From positions 79,904,244-79,968,243 of the forward strand of contig CM024763.1 of NCBI GenBank assembly GCA_014218235.1: DNA of 64,000 nucleotides, in the 5' to 3' direction. The stretch is from Colocasia esculenta. Lineage: Eukaryota; Streptophyta; Magnoliopsida; Alismatales; Araceae. Positions 10,766-23,400 of this stretch are shown here, one piece after another (the first letter of the stretch is position 1; every line of letters starts with the position of its first letter). A program made the translations under genes and the position numbers. Below the pieces are notes generated by a model. It worked only from the letters and a program-made list of their open reading frames with translations. It did not search any database and was not told the DNA's origin.

Positions 10766-13700
10766 ATGGACCAATTTCGGGTCCTTTCTGACCATGCTCT
10801 TCCTCTCGGGTTGCTCGAGGAGGTGGCCCAACCCTCTATGGCCACACTCTCGGGGCATATCCAGCCTCCCTTCATCACTGGGATTCGATCCCGTCCTGCC
10901 TCTCCTCCTGGAGGTGATGACCCCCACTCACAATTCAGCCAGCTTCTTCCCCACCTCACTCCGGACCAAGTCCGAGAGTTTATAGCTGCCGCCAAGGGGA
11001 AACAACCTTTATCTCCCCGGGGTCAGAGTTCAGTCCGACCGACGGATTCCTCCGCCCATGTCGCTTCAGCACCTCACCTTCCTTCATCAGGGGTAGATCC
11101 TACACCCCTCTGCCCTCGAGCCATCCATTTTTTGGAACCGAGCTACCTTCCTCCGCGAGAGGTCCGGCCTCGATCTCCGCCAATTACATACTATGCTGCC
11201 GAACCAGCTCCCCTTTCCCGTGAGAGGTCTCACTCATTCGAGCAACCTCGCTCCCTTATTTCTGTGCATCAAGTCCAGTCTCCCTCCGACTTCCTTGCGG
11301 AGTGGATGAGCATGAAGAAGGAGCTTCATGACCTCCGGAGGCAAATCGATCCTCGGAAGGTAGCTGATATTGCCCTCCCATCCTTCCAGTAGCTCCGGGT
11401 GCCACCCCAGTCGAAGCTCCCTGTCTACCGGCGATACTCTGGGGTAGGGGACCCTTATGTTCATCTGAAAGACTTTGTCTACGAGTCAGCACCACACAAG
11501 TATGACCACCACCTCATGGCATACTTGTTCAGAAAATCCCTGGATGGTCCGGCTTTGGAATGGTTCTACTCATTGCCCCCGGAGGAAGCTGAGGATTTCC
11601 AAGTTGTCCAAGAGAGGTTTCTGCAGCAATTCCAAGATCGGGTGGGACCCGAATACTCTTTTGTGGATCTAGTAGCCAAAAAGATGAAGCCAGAAGAGGA
11701 GTTTTCTACCTATGCTGATCGGTGGCGTTCTTTGTCCGCCAAGGTCCGCTACCCCATGCCTGAGGAGGAGAAGGTGAAGCTGTTGATTTCCAATGCCACT
11801 CCAACCTACCGAGCTATTTTGGCCATGAACGATGTTTCTACCATGCACCATCTATATAACCGAGCCCGTTTGATTCAGAACCAAGTTAAGGACTCGCCTA
11901 TACACTCTATGTTTGAGACCCCCAAGACCCATTACACCAAGAAGCCGCATGGCCCAGTCACCGAGGGGATCCAAACCAATGAACAAGTGGGTGCAGTTAG
12001 CAATCCCCAAGGCCCAGTAGGTAGGTCTCCCTACACCCAGCAAGCCCAGCAGCCATGGAACAACAACAACAATAGACAACCACCTCCACAAGGACAAAAT
12101 CCTCCACAAGATCAGCATCAGTACTCCCAGGTCCCTCCACCTCAAAATGGCTACGCCCCTAGGAAGCCCAATGGACCCAAAAGAGCCCAATACCCTCCTT
12201 TGCCCGAGTCCCTAGACGACATCTTTGCTGCCCTCATGTCCCTGAATGCCCTGAGACTCCCTCCTGAGAAGGCGAACTGGAATATGGCGGCCGATCAAAC
12301 AAAGTACTTTGTCTATCACCGCCATCCGGGCTATAATGTATCAGATTGTTTTCAGTTCCGGGACATGATATATGATCTTCATGAGTAAAACCAAATTGAC
12401 TGGGCAGAGATGAAAAGATTAATCCAGACTCTGATGGACCAACATGGTCAGAGGCAAAAATAGCAACAGCAGAGGTGACAGCAGCCGCAGCAACAACAAC
12501 AACAACAGCAACAGCAACAACAACAATAATACCAACCCTTCCAACAACAATATCAGCAACAGCAGCAACAACAGTAGCCGTAGCAGCCGGCGAATGACCT
12601 AGGCATAATCCGCAACCCCATGCCACAACATCAGCCCGCTCCAAACCCCCAGCCAGCTCCACCACCTCCTCCACCCGCACATGTTAACCCTGTCATCCAC
12701 CATCCACCACCAGAAGCTCAGTGGGCCTTTGATGACGAACATGAAATGGGCTAGCTTCTGGTTATTTCCCACGTCACACCCACTACCCCCGTGCCTACAT
12801 CCACCATACCTCCCTCCTTCACGCCCCACATTGCTACCATCGCCTCACCATCCTATTCCCCCATCATGTCACCCATTATCCCTCCACCCAACAACATCCC
12901 TTTCTCCCCTACGCCAGCACCCTTACTAGCCAACCCTTCTATCCTTGACACCGCAACCCCTCCACTCCACCATAACCTTGCCCTCTGGAGCGGGCGAATG
13001 TTCCATCGGATGTACCCTAACGCATCCGTGTCCATGCCAGGTCAACCGGCCCAACAAACCAGCAACCAGCAGCAGCATGATATGGAAGAAATCGATCCGG
13101 TCCTGGGGACTCAATATAATATCCCGAAGCATTTGGATCAAACCCCCGCCAAAATTTCCATACTAGAGTTAATCAAAAGATCACAGACTCATCAAGACGC
13201 CCTAAGGGTGTTTCTGAAAAGGGTCATGGTCAGTGAAGACATGAACCCGGATAATCTGCCTTCAGTGCTCTTGATTGTAAACAAAGGACCCACTATTACC
13301 TTTTCTGATGGTGAGTTGGCTGCCCCAGAAGCCAGAAAAATGCCCTTATGTGTGACACTCACCATAAACAAAGTGGTTGTCGATGCAACTCTATTGGACA
13401 CGGGAGCTTCTATCAATGTTTGTCCATTAAGCACCCTTAGAGCATGCAATATATCGGAACGTCAACTGCAGCCCACCCCCACCACCATCGCTGCTTATGA
13501 CAATTCACGATGTGCCTGCCATGGAGTAATCACATTACAAGCAGAATTGGGGCCACTAGTCATGTCAGTGGAGTTCTATGTATTGAACATTGATCATACT
13601 TACAAGACCATCTTAGGGTGCCCATGGATTGAATCATTAGGGGCAGTGCCATCTACAGCGCATCAGTGTTTGAAGTTCCCCTTCCAAGGGCGCATAGTCA

Positions 13701-14344
13701 AGGTGAAACGTGTGGCAACGACACATACAGTAGAAGCGGTTGAGAGGGTGCTGCCATCAGTATGGCCATCCAATAAGCCTGTTATCTCTGTGCTTGATGT
13801 CAACTATACTTGGGCCTATACATTCTATTCTAACCGCCCAATTGGGTCTCCCCCTGTAGTGGCAGTCAGGAGAGATGTGAGCACCAATATAAAGGGGTGG
13901 GATATCATGTTTAGACTGGGTTATCAGTCAGAAAAAGGCCTAGGTTCCCATCTCCAAGGGCGAACCAAGACTGTGGCCAACACTAAGAAATTCACAAAAC
14001 ATGGCCTGGGATACTCAGAATGGGTTGCTTTCTCATTTCCTTCACAATCGGACCATGGCCCACTTACCTAGTCCTTGTATGAACACTTCGTCAGGGGGGC
14101 CGTGCAGCCCGGATACAACACTACTACAGAGGCGCTAAAATCAGCTTACCAGTCCTTAGAAGAGCAGCGACCCAATAAGAAGAAGAGAGCCGAGGCAAGT
14201 ACAGAGGACCCAAATCAGGAAGATGTCATCTCATCAGTCAGTCTGCTGTTTGAAGAACTAGAAGCTGGGGCAGAAGAGTCAGAATTAGAAGACCTTGTTT
14301 CTGCAGTCAATCTCTGTTCAGCGAAGAAGACATGCCGCAGGTAG
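10766..14344 (+). pseudogene. E3 gag-protease polyprotein with G-patch-like segment
   Basis: One reading frame is open except for nonsense codons, so I treat 10766-14344 as one decayed polyprotein. The start MDQFRVL at 10766 is chosen because upstream codons in the longer ORF look like leader. Gag core (YLFRKSLDGPALEWFYSLPP) lies near 11520-11580, closely like the E0 gag. A Gln-rich tract follows (about 12450-12590). The aspartic protease motif LLDTGASINV is at about 13391-13420. A segment with G-patch-like spacing (LGYQSEKGLGSHLQG) follows at about 13918-13962. Stops at 11390, 12386, several at 12460-12590, 12752 and 14069 mostly sit at former Gln or Arg codons, fitting C-to-T decay. Confidence 0.85.
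12450..12590 (+). repeat. CAA/CAG repeat (poly-Gln coding) in E3 gag
   Basis: Imperfect CAA/CAG triplets in the gag frame. Several have become TAG, TAA or TGA. This is a simple-sequence expansion within coding sequence. Confidence 0.75.
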
Positions 14345-14654
14345 CAGTATTATCAGCATCAGAAACCACCACCAAGCGACAGTTGCTTGGATTTGGTGAG
14401 GAAAGTCAGCCAACCAACTCAACCGTTTCAGCAAAGGAGCTCTGGCCAGGGTTTTCCCGGCCTCCCATTCATCTTATTCCATCCATACTTGTTTGTAATT
14501 TTGATATTATTCCTTGTCTCCCCCCTTTATTATTCAATTCTCTCCCGACGCTGTTGAAGCGTTAAGTCGCCCTTCACCCCACTTCACCATTTTCTTTAAT
14601 GGCTCGGTTCTGTCTTTCTCCTGGATCCTTTTAATGTAATGTAGTTCCTTTCAT

Positions 14655-14692
<38 letters not shown>

Positions 14693-14760
14693 AATCAGAA
14701 AATCCAAAAAATAGAAAATCCAAAAATATGTGTGTCCCCCCCCCATTCATCTTCTCTCCT
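14345..14760. other. E3 gag-pol junction with (AT)n microsatellite
   Basis: Decayed coding sequence gives way to a microsatellite of about 14 AT units at 14659-14688, then a short A-rich tract (14690-14730) with AAAATCCAAAA words like those downstream of pol. Confidence 0.6.
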
Positions 14761-14769
14761 CTTTCTTCG

Positions 14770-15055
14770 GACGGTGATCCCCGTCTTCCTCCTCCCCTTT
14801 CTTCGAACGACGATCCCCGTTCTCTCCTTCTCTATTCATCAGACGGCAATCCCCGTCTTTCTACTCTTTTCTCCCTACTTTTCTACCACTAGCTGTGGAT
14901 TCCCCCTACTCCCTTGACGGCGATCCCTGTCATCCCTGCGTTTTCCACTACTCCGACGACGATCCCCGTCACCCCGCACTCCTGCTCTCCGACGGCGATC
15001 CCCGTCACTCCGCACTCCACCTCTCCTCTCAGATGGCGATCCCCGCCCTTCTCCT
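14770..15055 (+). repeat. Degenerate ~36-41 bp repeat around GACGGCGATCCCCGTC
   Basis: About seven or eight units carry GACGG-N-GATCCCCGTC, with GATCC-type cores at about 14776, 14812, 14848, 14922, 14961, 14997 and 15038; a weak unit lies near 14897. Intervals are mostly 36-41 bp. The arms GACGG and CCGTC are complementary, so each unit can form a small hairpin. It sits between the gag-protease frame and pol. Confidence 0.6.
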
Positions 15056-15093
15056 CTTTCTGTGCAAACCGTGCCTTCGTCTGACTGACCGAC

Positions 15094-18000
15094 ATGGTCA
15101 CATTGGGCGTTCTGGGCGAGGGGCCTTCTGTTCCCCTGTGCCCCGCTCCTGCGGCCGACACTCTGAGCTCGGGTGGCCCGCCTCTTCCTCCAGTCCCATC
15201 GGAGGACCCTCGCGGCCCTGTCGCACCTTTTCCTGCTCATTCCAATAAACCTCTGGACACTCCTCCAGAATCACCTGTAAATATTGGGCTTAGTTTAGAA
15301 TCGGGGGTAGAATCTAGCAAGTCCTCGTCTCCATCTAGGAAGAAGAAGGGTAATGGCATACCCCGAAGGTATCTACTTGACTTAGTTCAAAGGTGTGGCG
15401 CTCTTCTAGCTGTCGAAGAGTTCATCCAGGAAGCAGTAGTTTTGAACTTAGAGGATCTACATATGGAGAAAGGACTAGACGATGGTTTTGGAATTTATGA
15501 AATCGTAGCAGAAGGAGACCCATTAGATGAGAATGATTGTGAGATAGAGGATGCTGCTAAGGCGTATGCTAGTGGTATGAGGAGATTCGATGAACCTACC
15601 TCAGCAGTCGATGAGCCCACTAAAGAGGTAAACGTGGGAACTGAAGAGGACCCCAGGCTTTTAACCATAGCTTCCAGCCTCCCTCCCGAAGAATAAGAAG
15701 CGCTCATAGAAATGTTGAGGGAGTTTAAGGATTCCTTTGCCTGGGCCTACGATGACATGCCCGGCATTGATTTGGTGGAACACAGGCTGATCTTGAAGCC
15801 AGGGGCAGTTGCCGTCAAACAAAAGTTAAGGAGGTTCCTCCCCCACATCGCTTAGAAAATGAAAGATGAAATTGATAAACTACACAAGGCTAAGTTCATC
15901 CGTGTAGTCCTCTATCCATTGTGGGTGGCGAACATCGTCCCGGTCATGAAGAAGGACGGAAGGGTGCGCATCTGCATAGACTTTCGGGACTTAAATAAGG
16001 CATGTCCTAAAGATGATTTCCCCCTACCTAACTTGGACGTTCTGATTGATAATATTGCAGGGTTCGAAACTCTGTCTTTTATAGATGGGTATTCAGGCTA
16101 CAATCAAATTCGTCTATCCCCGGAGGATCAAGAGAAAACCTCCTTCACCACCCCATAGGGAACATATTGCTATGTGGTCATGCCGTTTGGATTAAAGAAT
16201 GCTAGCGCCACTTATCAAAGAGCAATGTCAGCTATCTTCCACGACATGATTCATATTGATGTTGAAGTCTACGTGGATGATATCGTGGTGAAGTCTTGGA
16301 CCAGAAGAGAACACTCCTCCGTGCTTGCCAGGGTGTTTCGCCGCGCAAAAGCGTATCAATTAAAGATGAATCCAAAGAAGTGCGTATTCGGGGTTTCTTC
16401 GGGCAAGCTGTTAGGCTTCATAGTTCGCAAACGGGGGATTCAAATAGACCCACACAAGGCCAAGGAAATAAATGAAATGCCTCCTCCCAAGAACATATCT
16501 GAGCTTCGAGGTTTGATTGGTCGGCTCCAGTTCATAAGGAGATTCATATCTCAACACTCTCAAAGGTGTCGTCCCTTCTATGAACTGTTGAAAGGAGGAG
16601 TCAGCTTTGAATGGTATGCTAAGTGCCAAGAGGCCTTTGATGAGCTTAAGAGTTACCTTATGAATCCTCTCGTGCTTCAGGCGCCCATCCCTGGGAAACC
16701 CTTGATCCTGTATCTGTCAACTATTGAGGACTCCCTAGGAGCTGTCCTTGCTCAGCATGATGAATCTGACAAAGAAAGGGCAGTCTATTACCGATCTAGC
16801 CTTTTCAATCCCTCCGAGCTCAAACTCACCACAATGGAGAAAACATGTGCAGCGCTAGTTTTGGTAGTGCAGAAATTGAAGCACTACTTCCTAGCTCATA
16901 AGGTGAGTTTGATTTCTAGAATGGATCCTATTAGGTATCTCGTTGAGAAGCCAGTCCTCGCCCACAGATTGGCACGCTGGCAAAGCTTCCTCTCCCAATT
17001 TGATATTTCCTTCATAGTTCAGAAAGCCATAAAAGGGTATGCCATTGCTGAGCACCTTGCTCACCTTCCTCTTTCCCATAGTGACACGGTTCAAGAGGAA
17101 TTCCCTGATGAAAATCTGTCACTCATTTCTCGCGATCCCTTCTGGTCGCTCAACTTTGATGGGGCTCTCAATTCTAGGGGACGGGGCATAGGAGCTGTCT
17201 TGCTCACCCCAGAAGGGATCACCATTCCTCTAGCCTATCAGCTTCAATTCTATGCCACCAACAACATCTCCGAGTATGAGGCTCTCCTTGCCGGTCTTAA
17301 GCTCGCCTACCTCTTAGGCGTGCGTCATCTCAAGATTATAGGAGACTCTCAGCTCGTTCTTCAGCAAGTCCTTTCTACCTATCGCACTCGTGACTCTAAG
17401 CTCAAGCCTTATCAAGATCTAGTCACACTCCTAGCCATGCAATTTCGTCAGCTTATCTACATCCATACTCCCCGCTCTCAGAATATCTTGGCCGATGCCC
17501 TGGCGTCGTTAGCCTCATCTCTCTCCTTCCCTCTCAGCCGCAGTGCTGAGACAATCACCGTTCAAAGGTTAGAAGCTCCCTCCACTCAGGATCCTTGGTT
17601 CGTTAACCTTAGGAGTTCTCTAGTCTTCAAGGCAGAAAGGAAAGAAGCAAAGGAGTTATTGCTTGTAGAACTAGAAGAAATGATGGTAGAAGAAAGACCG
17701 TGGTACCATGAGATTGAGCAGTATTGCAGAGACGGTACCTTCCTAGAAGAAGCTGAAGCAGAAGACAGGCGAGCTATCCGTAGAGCGGCGTTAAAGTATA
17801 CCCTAGTTGGTGAAGTGCTTTACAGACGCGCTATAAATGGAATGCTCCTTAGATGTGTAACAGATGAAGAGGCTCGAAAGGTAGTGGAAGGATCTCACTC
17901 TGGTGAATGCGGAGGGCACGTGAATGGTCAGATGTTGGCTAAGAAGATTCTTAGGCAGGGCTACTATTGGCCGACCCTAGAAGAAGACTGTGCCACCTAT

Positions 18001-18960
18001 GTTTGTAGGTGTGTCAAATGCCAAATCTATGCCGATAAAATCCATGCTCCATCCTCCTCTCTACATCCACTATCTTCTCCTTGGCCTTTCTCCATGTGGG
18101 CCTTTGATATCATCGGGCCTCTTGGTGATCCTAATGCTCAGGTAAAAAAAAATTCTTTCATCCTCACTGCTACCGAGTACTTCACCAAATGGGCCGAAGC
18201 TCAAGCATTTGCAGAGATCAAAGGTTCAACCGTGTGCAGATTCATCATGAGGAATATCATCGCGTGGTTCGGAGTGTCAAGCAGCCTCGTCACCGACAAT
18301 GGGCCTCAGTTTATATCACAAGATCTTCAAGACCTCTGTAAGAAGTTTAACATTTCTTTGCATCATTCGTCTCCTTACTATCCGCAAGGCAACGGCCAGG
18401 CCGAAGCCACAAACAAAACACTTTTGAAAATCTTAAAGAAAACTTGTGAGTCTAATAAATTTGCTGATTGGCCAGAGAAACTAGTTGAGGCTCTGTGGGC
18501 CTACTGCACCTCTGTCTGCACGCCCACTGGGAAAAGTCCTTTCTCGCTTACCTATGGGATGGAGGCGGTATGTCCACATGAGATCCTCATTCCTTCGCTA
18601 AGAGTTCAGTTAGATAAGGAACTTAATCCCGATGAACATCGGGAGGCGCTGCTTACACAGCTGGAACTCTTAGACGAACAGCGTTTAGCTGCAGCCGATC
18701 ATGTTCTTTCATATCATAATAGACTCTCAAGGTCCTTTCAAAAGAAAGTGATTGAGAGAAAATTTCAACAAGGAGACATGGTCTTGAAGCGAATTTTCAT
18801 AAAGCCTGGAGGTCCAAGGTCCAAATTGTCAGCAAACTGGGAAGGGTCGTACGTCGTTAGGGAAGTGTACCCAGAAAATGCGTATAGGTTAGTTAATGCC
18901 GAAGGTGAGGAGCTCTCTCACCCATGGAATGGGCTATACCTTAAAAGATTCTACCCCTAA
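15094..18960 (+). pseudogene. E3 pol: RT, RNase H, archaeal-type RNase H, integrase
   Basis: A single frame with three stops (15694, 15853, 16156) precedes a 928-codon open stretch at 16174-18960. The N-terminal 200 codons are a linker with the Tat-typical DPRLLTIAS. RT: KDGRVRICIDFRDLN near 15950, FIDGYSGYNQI near 16080, catalytic YVDD at residues 33-36 of the open stretch. First RNase H: about residues 180-305. Second, archaeal-type RNase H: about 325-455 (LNFDGALNSRG, NNISEYEALLAGL, GDSQLV, NILADALA). Integrase: zinc-binding HSGECGGH..CVKCQ near 590-625, then core acidic residues in FDIIGP, TDNGPQF and QGNGQAEATN; the C-terminal domain ends at LKRFYP. No chromodomain is seen. The open stretch looks fully conserved at active sites, but upstream stops break the polyprotein. 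Confidence 0.92.
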
Positions 18961-20233
18961 TGTTGATAACGACACCAATTTGCAAAAGTGAATGTTGTTG
19001 GCCATGTGTCTCACTCCCCCTCTTTGTGGTAAATGATCTCTATGTCCGGCTACACGCACACAACACGACGACCTAAGGCCAATTCCCCTTCGTCTATGGT
19101 GTTTTCACTCAGCCCTACCGTAGGGAATCGAAGGTCAATTCTTTTCTTGCTTGGACAAGGTCTAGGGGCAAAGGGGGAAGCTAGCCTGTAGACAAGCAAT
19201 GGCGTTGACCATGTGTATGAAGTCTCAAAGAGGGGCGGTCAATTCAAAAGAAAAGCAAAAGACAAAAAAAACGAGAAAATAATGAAAGAAGAATGATAAG
19301 GAAATAGGGGCATGTCAATGAGTGGCAGTACAGTTTCCCCGCGGGACGCCCTTAAGCCCGGTCGTACGCATGCCCCCCAATTCAAAAAGAGCAATGACCT
19401 TAAAACTCCCTGGACAACAGACGGATTGCACATGTGACGTACCCATTGCAAATCTTACAAGCCAGTAAACCTGACCCCAAGACCAAGTATTGTCTCATTA
19501 CTAATCTTCCTATTCTCCCTAAAAGACCAAAGGACCCCCACACCTGGTCTGTGTCGGAACATCAATATTCAAGGGGCAAGAAGCCTTAGTAAGCCAAGGC
19601 TAAATGCACGCCACACATAGATGTTATTCACCAAACGAGAGATGGGGATGAGATCCATGGCTAATTACTCAAAAGAAGAGCAAGAAGTGTTGTTATCAGA
19701 AATTTCAAAAATCCAAAAAATCAAAAACTTCAAGAAAATAAAAAAAATTAGAAATTGCAAATTTTCAAAAAAAATCAGAAATCTCAAAAATCCAAAAAAA
19801 AAAATCAGAAATCTCAAAAAAATAAAAAAACTTCAAGAAAATCCAAAAAAATTCAGAAAATCTCATAAATCCAAAAAGAATGTGTGTACATACCGCTTTC
19901 TTTTAGCATGCATTGTTTATTTTTTCCTTCCCCCTATTTAATAAGGCTCATCCCCTTGACAACTATAAAGTCACATTCATGTTTATTTAAACGCAAGGGG
20001 CTGAGCCAAAGAGAAGATCTGACTTGTTTTTGCTAAGTGTGCAGGGACAAGTAATTCTAAGGGACACGCAGCGCGGTACTCAGTATTCTCTATCTCTCCC
20101 GTATTTGAAACTCATCTCACACTCATGTCAATTGCAAACCATTCATTCCATAAAAAACTGACATGAAGTAAAATTTTCACTAAGAGATGAACAATATGTA
20201 CAAAAGATAGAAGGGAGGTGGTTCACAAACACC
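18961..20233. other. E3 3' non-coding region with A-rich tract
   Basis: No gene is supported. Sequence at 19020-19400 is shared with E0 (58650-59040). An A-rich degenerate repeat (AAAATC, CAGAAATCTC words) spans about 19690-19880. The antisense gene block begins just beyond. The 106-codon Lys/Ile/Asn-rich ORF at 19621-19941 is a by-product of the A-rich repeat. Confidence 0.6.
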
Positions 20234-20430
20234 TCACTGTCCACCACCACTCTCCCCAAATCCATCTTGTCTATCTACTGGTGGTGGCATCTCTCCACCA
20301 TCCCTATCGCCCTGAGCACTACCCTCACCTCGGTGGCGCCTCTCATCCTCCTCATTCCTCCGCCTACTGGAGGAACCCACCAAATACTGTCTAACCGAGG
20401 CGCCACTCGCCCCACTAATGCCAGTCCTAC
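20234..20430 (-). pseudogene. PMD gene, last exon, 3' half (split by E4)
   Basis: Continuation of the antisense PMD gene across E4, encoding a low-complexity Gly/Arg/Ser/Glu-rich tail (SSRRRNEEDERR and so on) to a stop at 20234. See the main PMD entry at 29473-32179. E4 sits between 20430 and 29473. Confidence 0.6.
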
Positions 20431-23400
20431 TGTAATACCCCATAAATTTTATTAATTAAAAAAAATATTATAGATAAATGAAAATTTTGCCCATTAATAA
20501 AAATCAAGCTAATTAAAAGATACACATCATTATTACATGAGTAGAAACTCATATAAAAATTCTATGAAAATAATAGTTATACCTTAAAAATTATTATCTA
20601 ATGACCCATTAAGAAATTTGGGCATAGAAACATAATTCGGACCATGATTTAGAATTTATGTGACTTATTATTGTAACTAAGGAATAAATTGGAAAATCCA
20701 TTATTACATGAGCCAAGTGGATTAACAATTGAAATAAAAATTATGGGTAGACTCCAAACAATATGTGGGGATAGTCCATAAAAGGAATGGGATCAATGGA
20801 CAACTTATGACCCATGAGCAAATTCAAGTATGAAAATAGTAAATAAATAACTTACGTATTATCGAAATGATAGAACTTACGTACCACTATCGTACGTGAG
20901 AAAACACATTAGAAATTCTGTAAAAATTATAAATCAACCTCAAACATTATTCTTAAGAGTTTCATGAAGAGATTCGAGCAACGAAAAATACGATTGGCCA
21001 GTGTACGTTACACGTGACCAAGTTAACCGAATTAGAGAACTAGGTCTGAAAATTGTTAACACGGAAAAATAACCCAACCATAAATTAAACAAATAGGTTG
21101 GAGAGACTTATAACATTATGTATTAGTGACCCATTAATGAAAATGGGCAAATGGATCACTTTTAGCCTAATAATAAAAGTTGGAACATAAAAATACTCAG
21201 AAATTCGTACCTGTAAATATGCAATAATTGTGAAGGGCACATTAGGGTTTAAATTAGGATAATTAGTCATACAAAGTAAGTCAAAACCGTACCCAACTCT
21301 AAGAGGTGGTTTCCTAAACCTTTGCTACCTCCCTTGGGTGAGAGAATCTCAGATTTTGGAAACTAGAATGCAGAAATTCGCAGCCCTCTTTTCTAGTCCC
21401 ATTAGGACATGAAGTAGCACCCTAAAACTATAAGAACTCTTCACAAAACGTTTGGGGAAGGTTTAGCATCAAGTTGGGGTCGTGTGCAGCAAGTTTGGGG
21501 CGCTGGAGGACAGGAGAAGGCTGGGGAAAAATGTGGTCTTCTTCCACCTCGCCCTGTAGCGAACTAGGAACCTGCAGGGAGTTCTTTGCATTCAAAGGTA
21601 GGCATTCTTGGGTCAAGATTAAAGAAAAATGATACCATATGAGTCTAGATTCATTTGCTTCTGATTTTACTAATTTTCATCGAGTATACTTTGTGTATTA
21701 ATCGTTTTCCCTAAGTCGCGCACAGTCAGGGCTTTTACCGTTCTTCTTATTTTGAATACGATTCGAGACCGAATTAGAGTAAATCATAAACATCAAAGTT
21801 TTTCTACTGGTAATCACAATAATCTTTCATGTATAAAGTTTTGCCTAAAAGCCTTTAGATAAAGAGTTATAAGCATGTTAATTGAGTCGCTGCATGATAC
21901 TGTAATGTCGAGATGCAGTTAACTTTAAGTTCTTCCTATTTTGCACAAGATAAAGGCAGAAGTAGGTCAAGCCTCCAACATAAAAGTTCTTTAACTAGTT
22001 TCATGGTCATCTTTCATGTTAAGTGTTTTGTTTAAATATCATTATTAGAGAGGTATAAACTTTGTAATAGAGTCATGCAGGATACTGCGTTTTCAGGTTG
22101 CATTTAACTTTCACTTCTTCATGTTTTTCACAAGGTTCAAGACCGAATTAGGTTAAAACCCCAACAACAAAGTTCTTATAATAGTTGTTCTTGTCATCTT
22201 TTATGTTAGATGTTTTGTCCAAATGTCAGTAGATCTCATGTTACAAGTCTAACATGTAAGTCACAACGAAGTCATGCATGTTTAGGGCTTTCCCATGTTC
22301 TTCCTATATTTCATGCAATTAGAGACTGACTCAGACCCAGCCCACAACACAAAAGTTCTTCCAATAGATGTCCTCGACATTTTCTATGTTGCGAGTTTTG
22401 TCTAAAGGGCAGCATATAGAGAGATATAGGCATTTCATGAATATCGCCCAGTGTCAAATCATGGTAGTCTGAACCAAGAGCATGTCAGATCCCTGTCGGA
22501 CTCAGGCGCAGACCCTGTGAACGCGACGGCCCGATATGTCGCATTCTGATGTCGGGTTGCGACAGTACCTCTGTCGCGTTCTGGTCGCGACAGTACCAAT
22601 GTCGCATTCTGCCTGCCTGATCTGACGACCCCGTCGCGATCCTTGCAAGACCACGTCGCGATCTCAATTTTGGGCCTGAAAATCAGTCTTTTGCAAGTCT
22701 TGTTGTACCACCATAATTCCCATATCTTGTTGACGATCTTAACTACATAAAAACAAAGTTGTAAGTATTGATTGTATTATAATCTAATAAAAGTCAATCA
22801 CTTGATCTTTCATATCCTTGATTTCATGACACATACACACACGTTGAACCATCCAAACATGGCTTAATTGTATGTATATGACACATAACATATCTGGTAA
22901 TTATTGCAATTAATTACCTTACTTTAACAAGTACTCGTTTACGATTCGTGCGATGTCTTAGAACACCGATCTCGACGCTCCACTGTTCTAGAATTCCTCT
23001 AGAACGTCGAGCACTTGTTTCTATATTTACACATTTTCTTGACTTGGACGAACTCTCCATCGGATACTCCTTCCGTCGGACTAGTGAATCCTTGTGCAAG
23101 GCCTCCGTAAGTCTCCTATGATCATGGATTCCTACATGGTCGACGAGCCGGTTGTACCCTAACACCCATTACACCTTTAGGGATCGATATGATCCAAACG
23201 GCTAATAGAAGTTCGCTCTTACCTTGAATCACGTCGGACCTCTGGACTTGTGGATAATATGGCCAGCGGAAAATCGTGAGTTCCACCTGACTGCCAACAC
23301 CAAGTGTGCGTGTTGTGCAACTGTTACTATCACCTGTTTACTCGTCGCATTATGTGCAATGTCCACTAGCTCTCATATATACTAAACTCGATCATCTATT

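Noticed and set aside
12234..12680. Minus-strand Val/Ala-rich ORF of 148 codons
   Set aside because: It arises from the antisense of the CAA/CAG repeat.
22914..23165. Minus-strand ORF repeated in both E4 LTRs and partly at 1067-1486
   Set aside because: The repeats are LTR copies; there are no motifs and the frame is opposite to the element. DNA-level homology explains the conservation.
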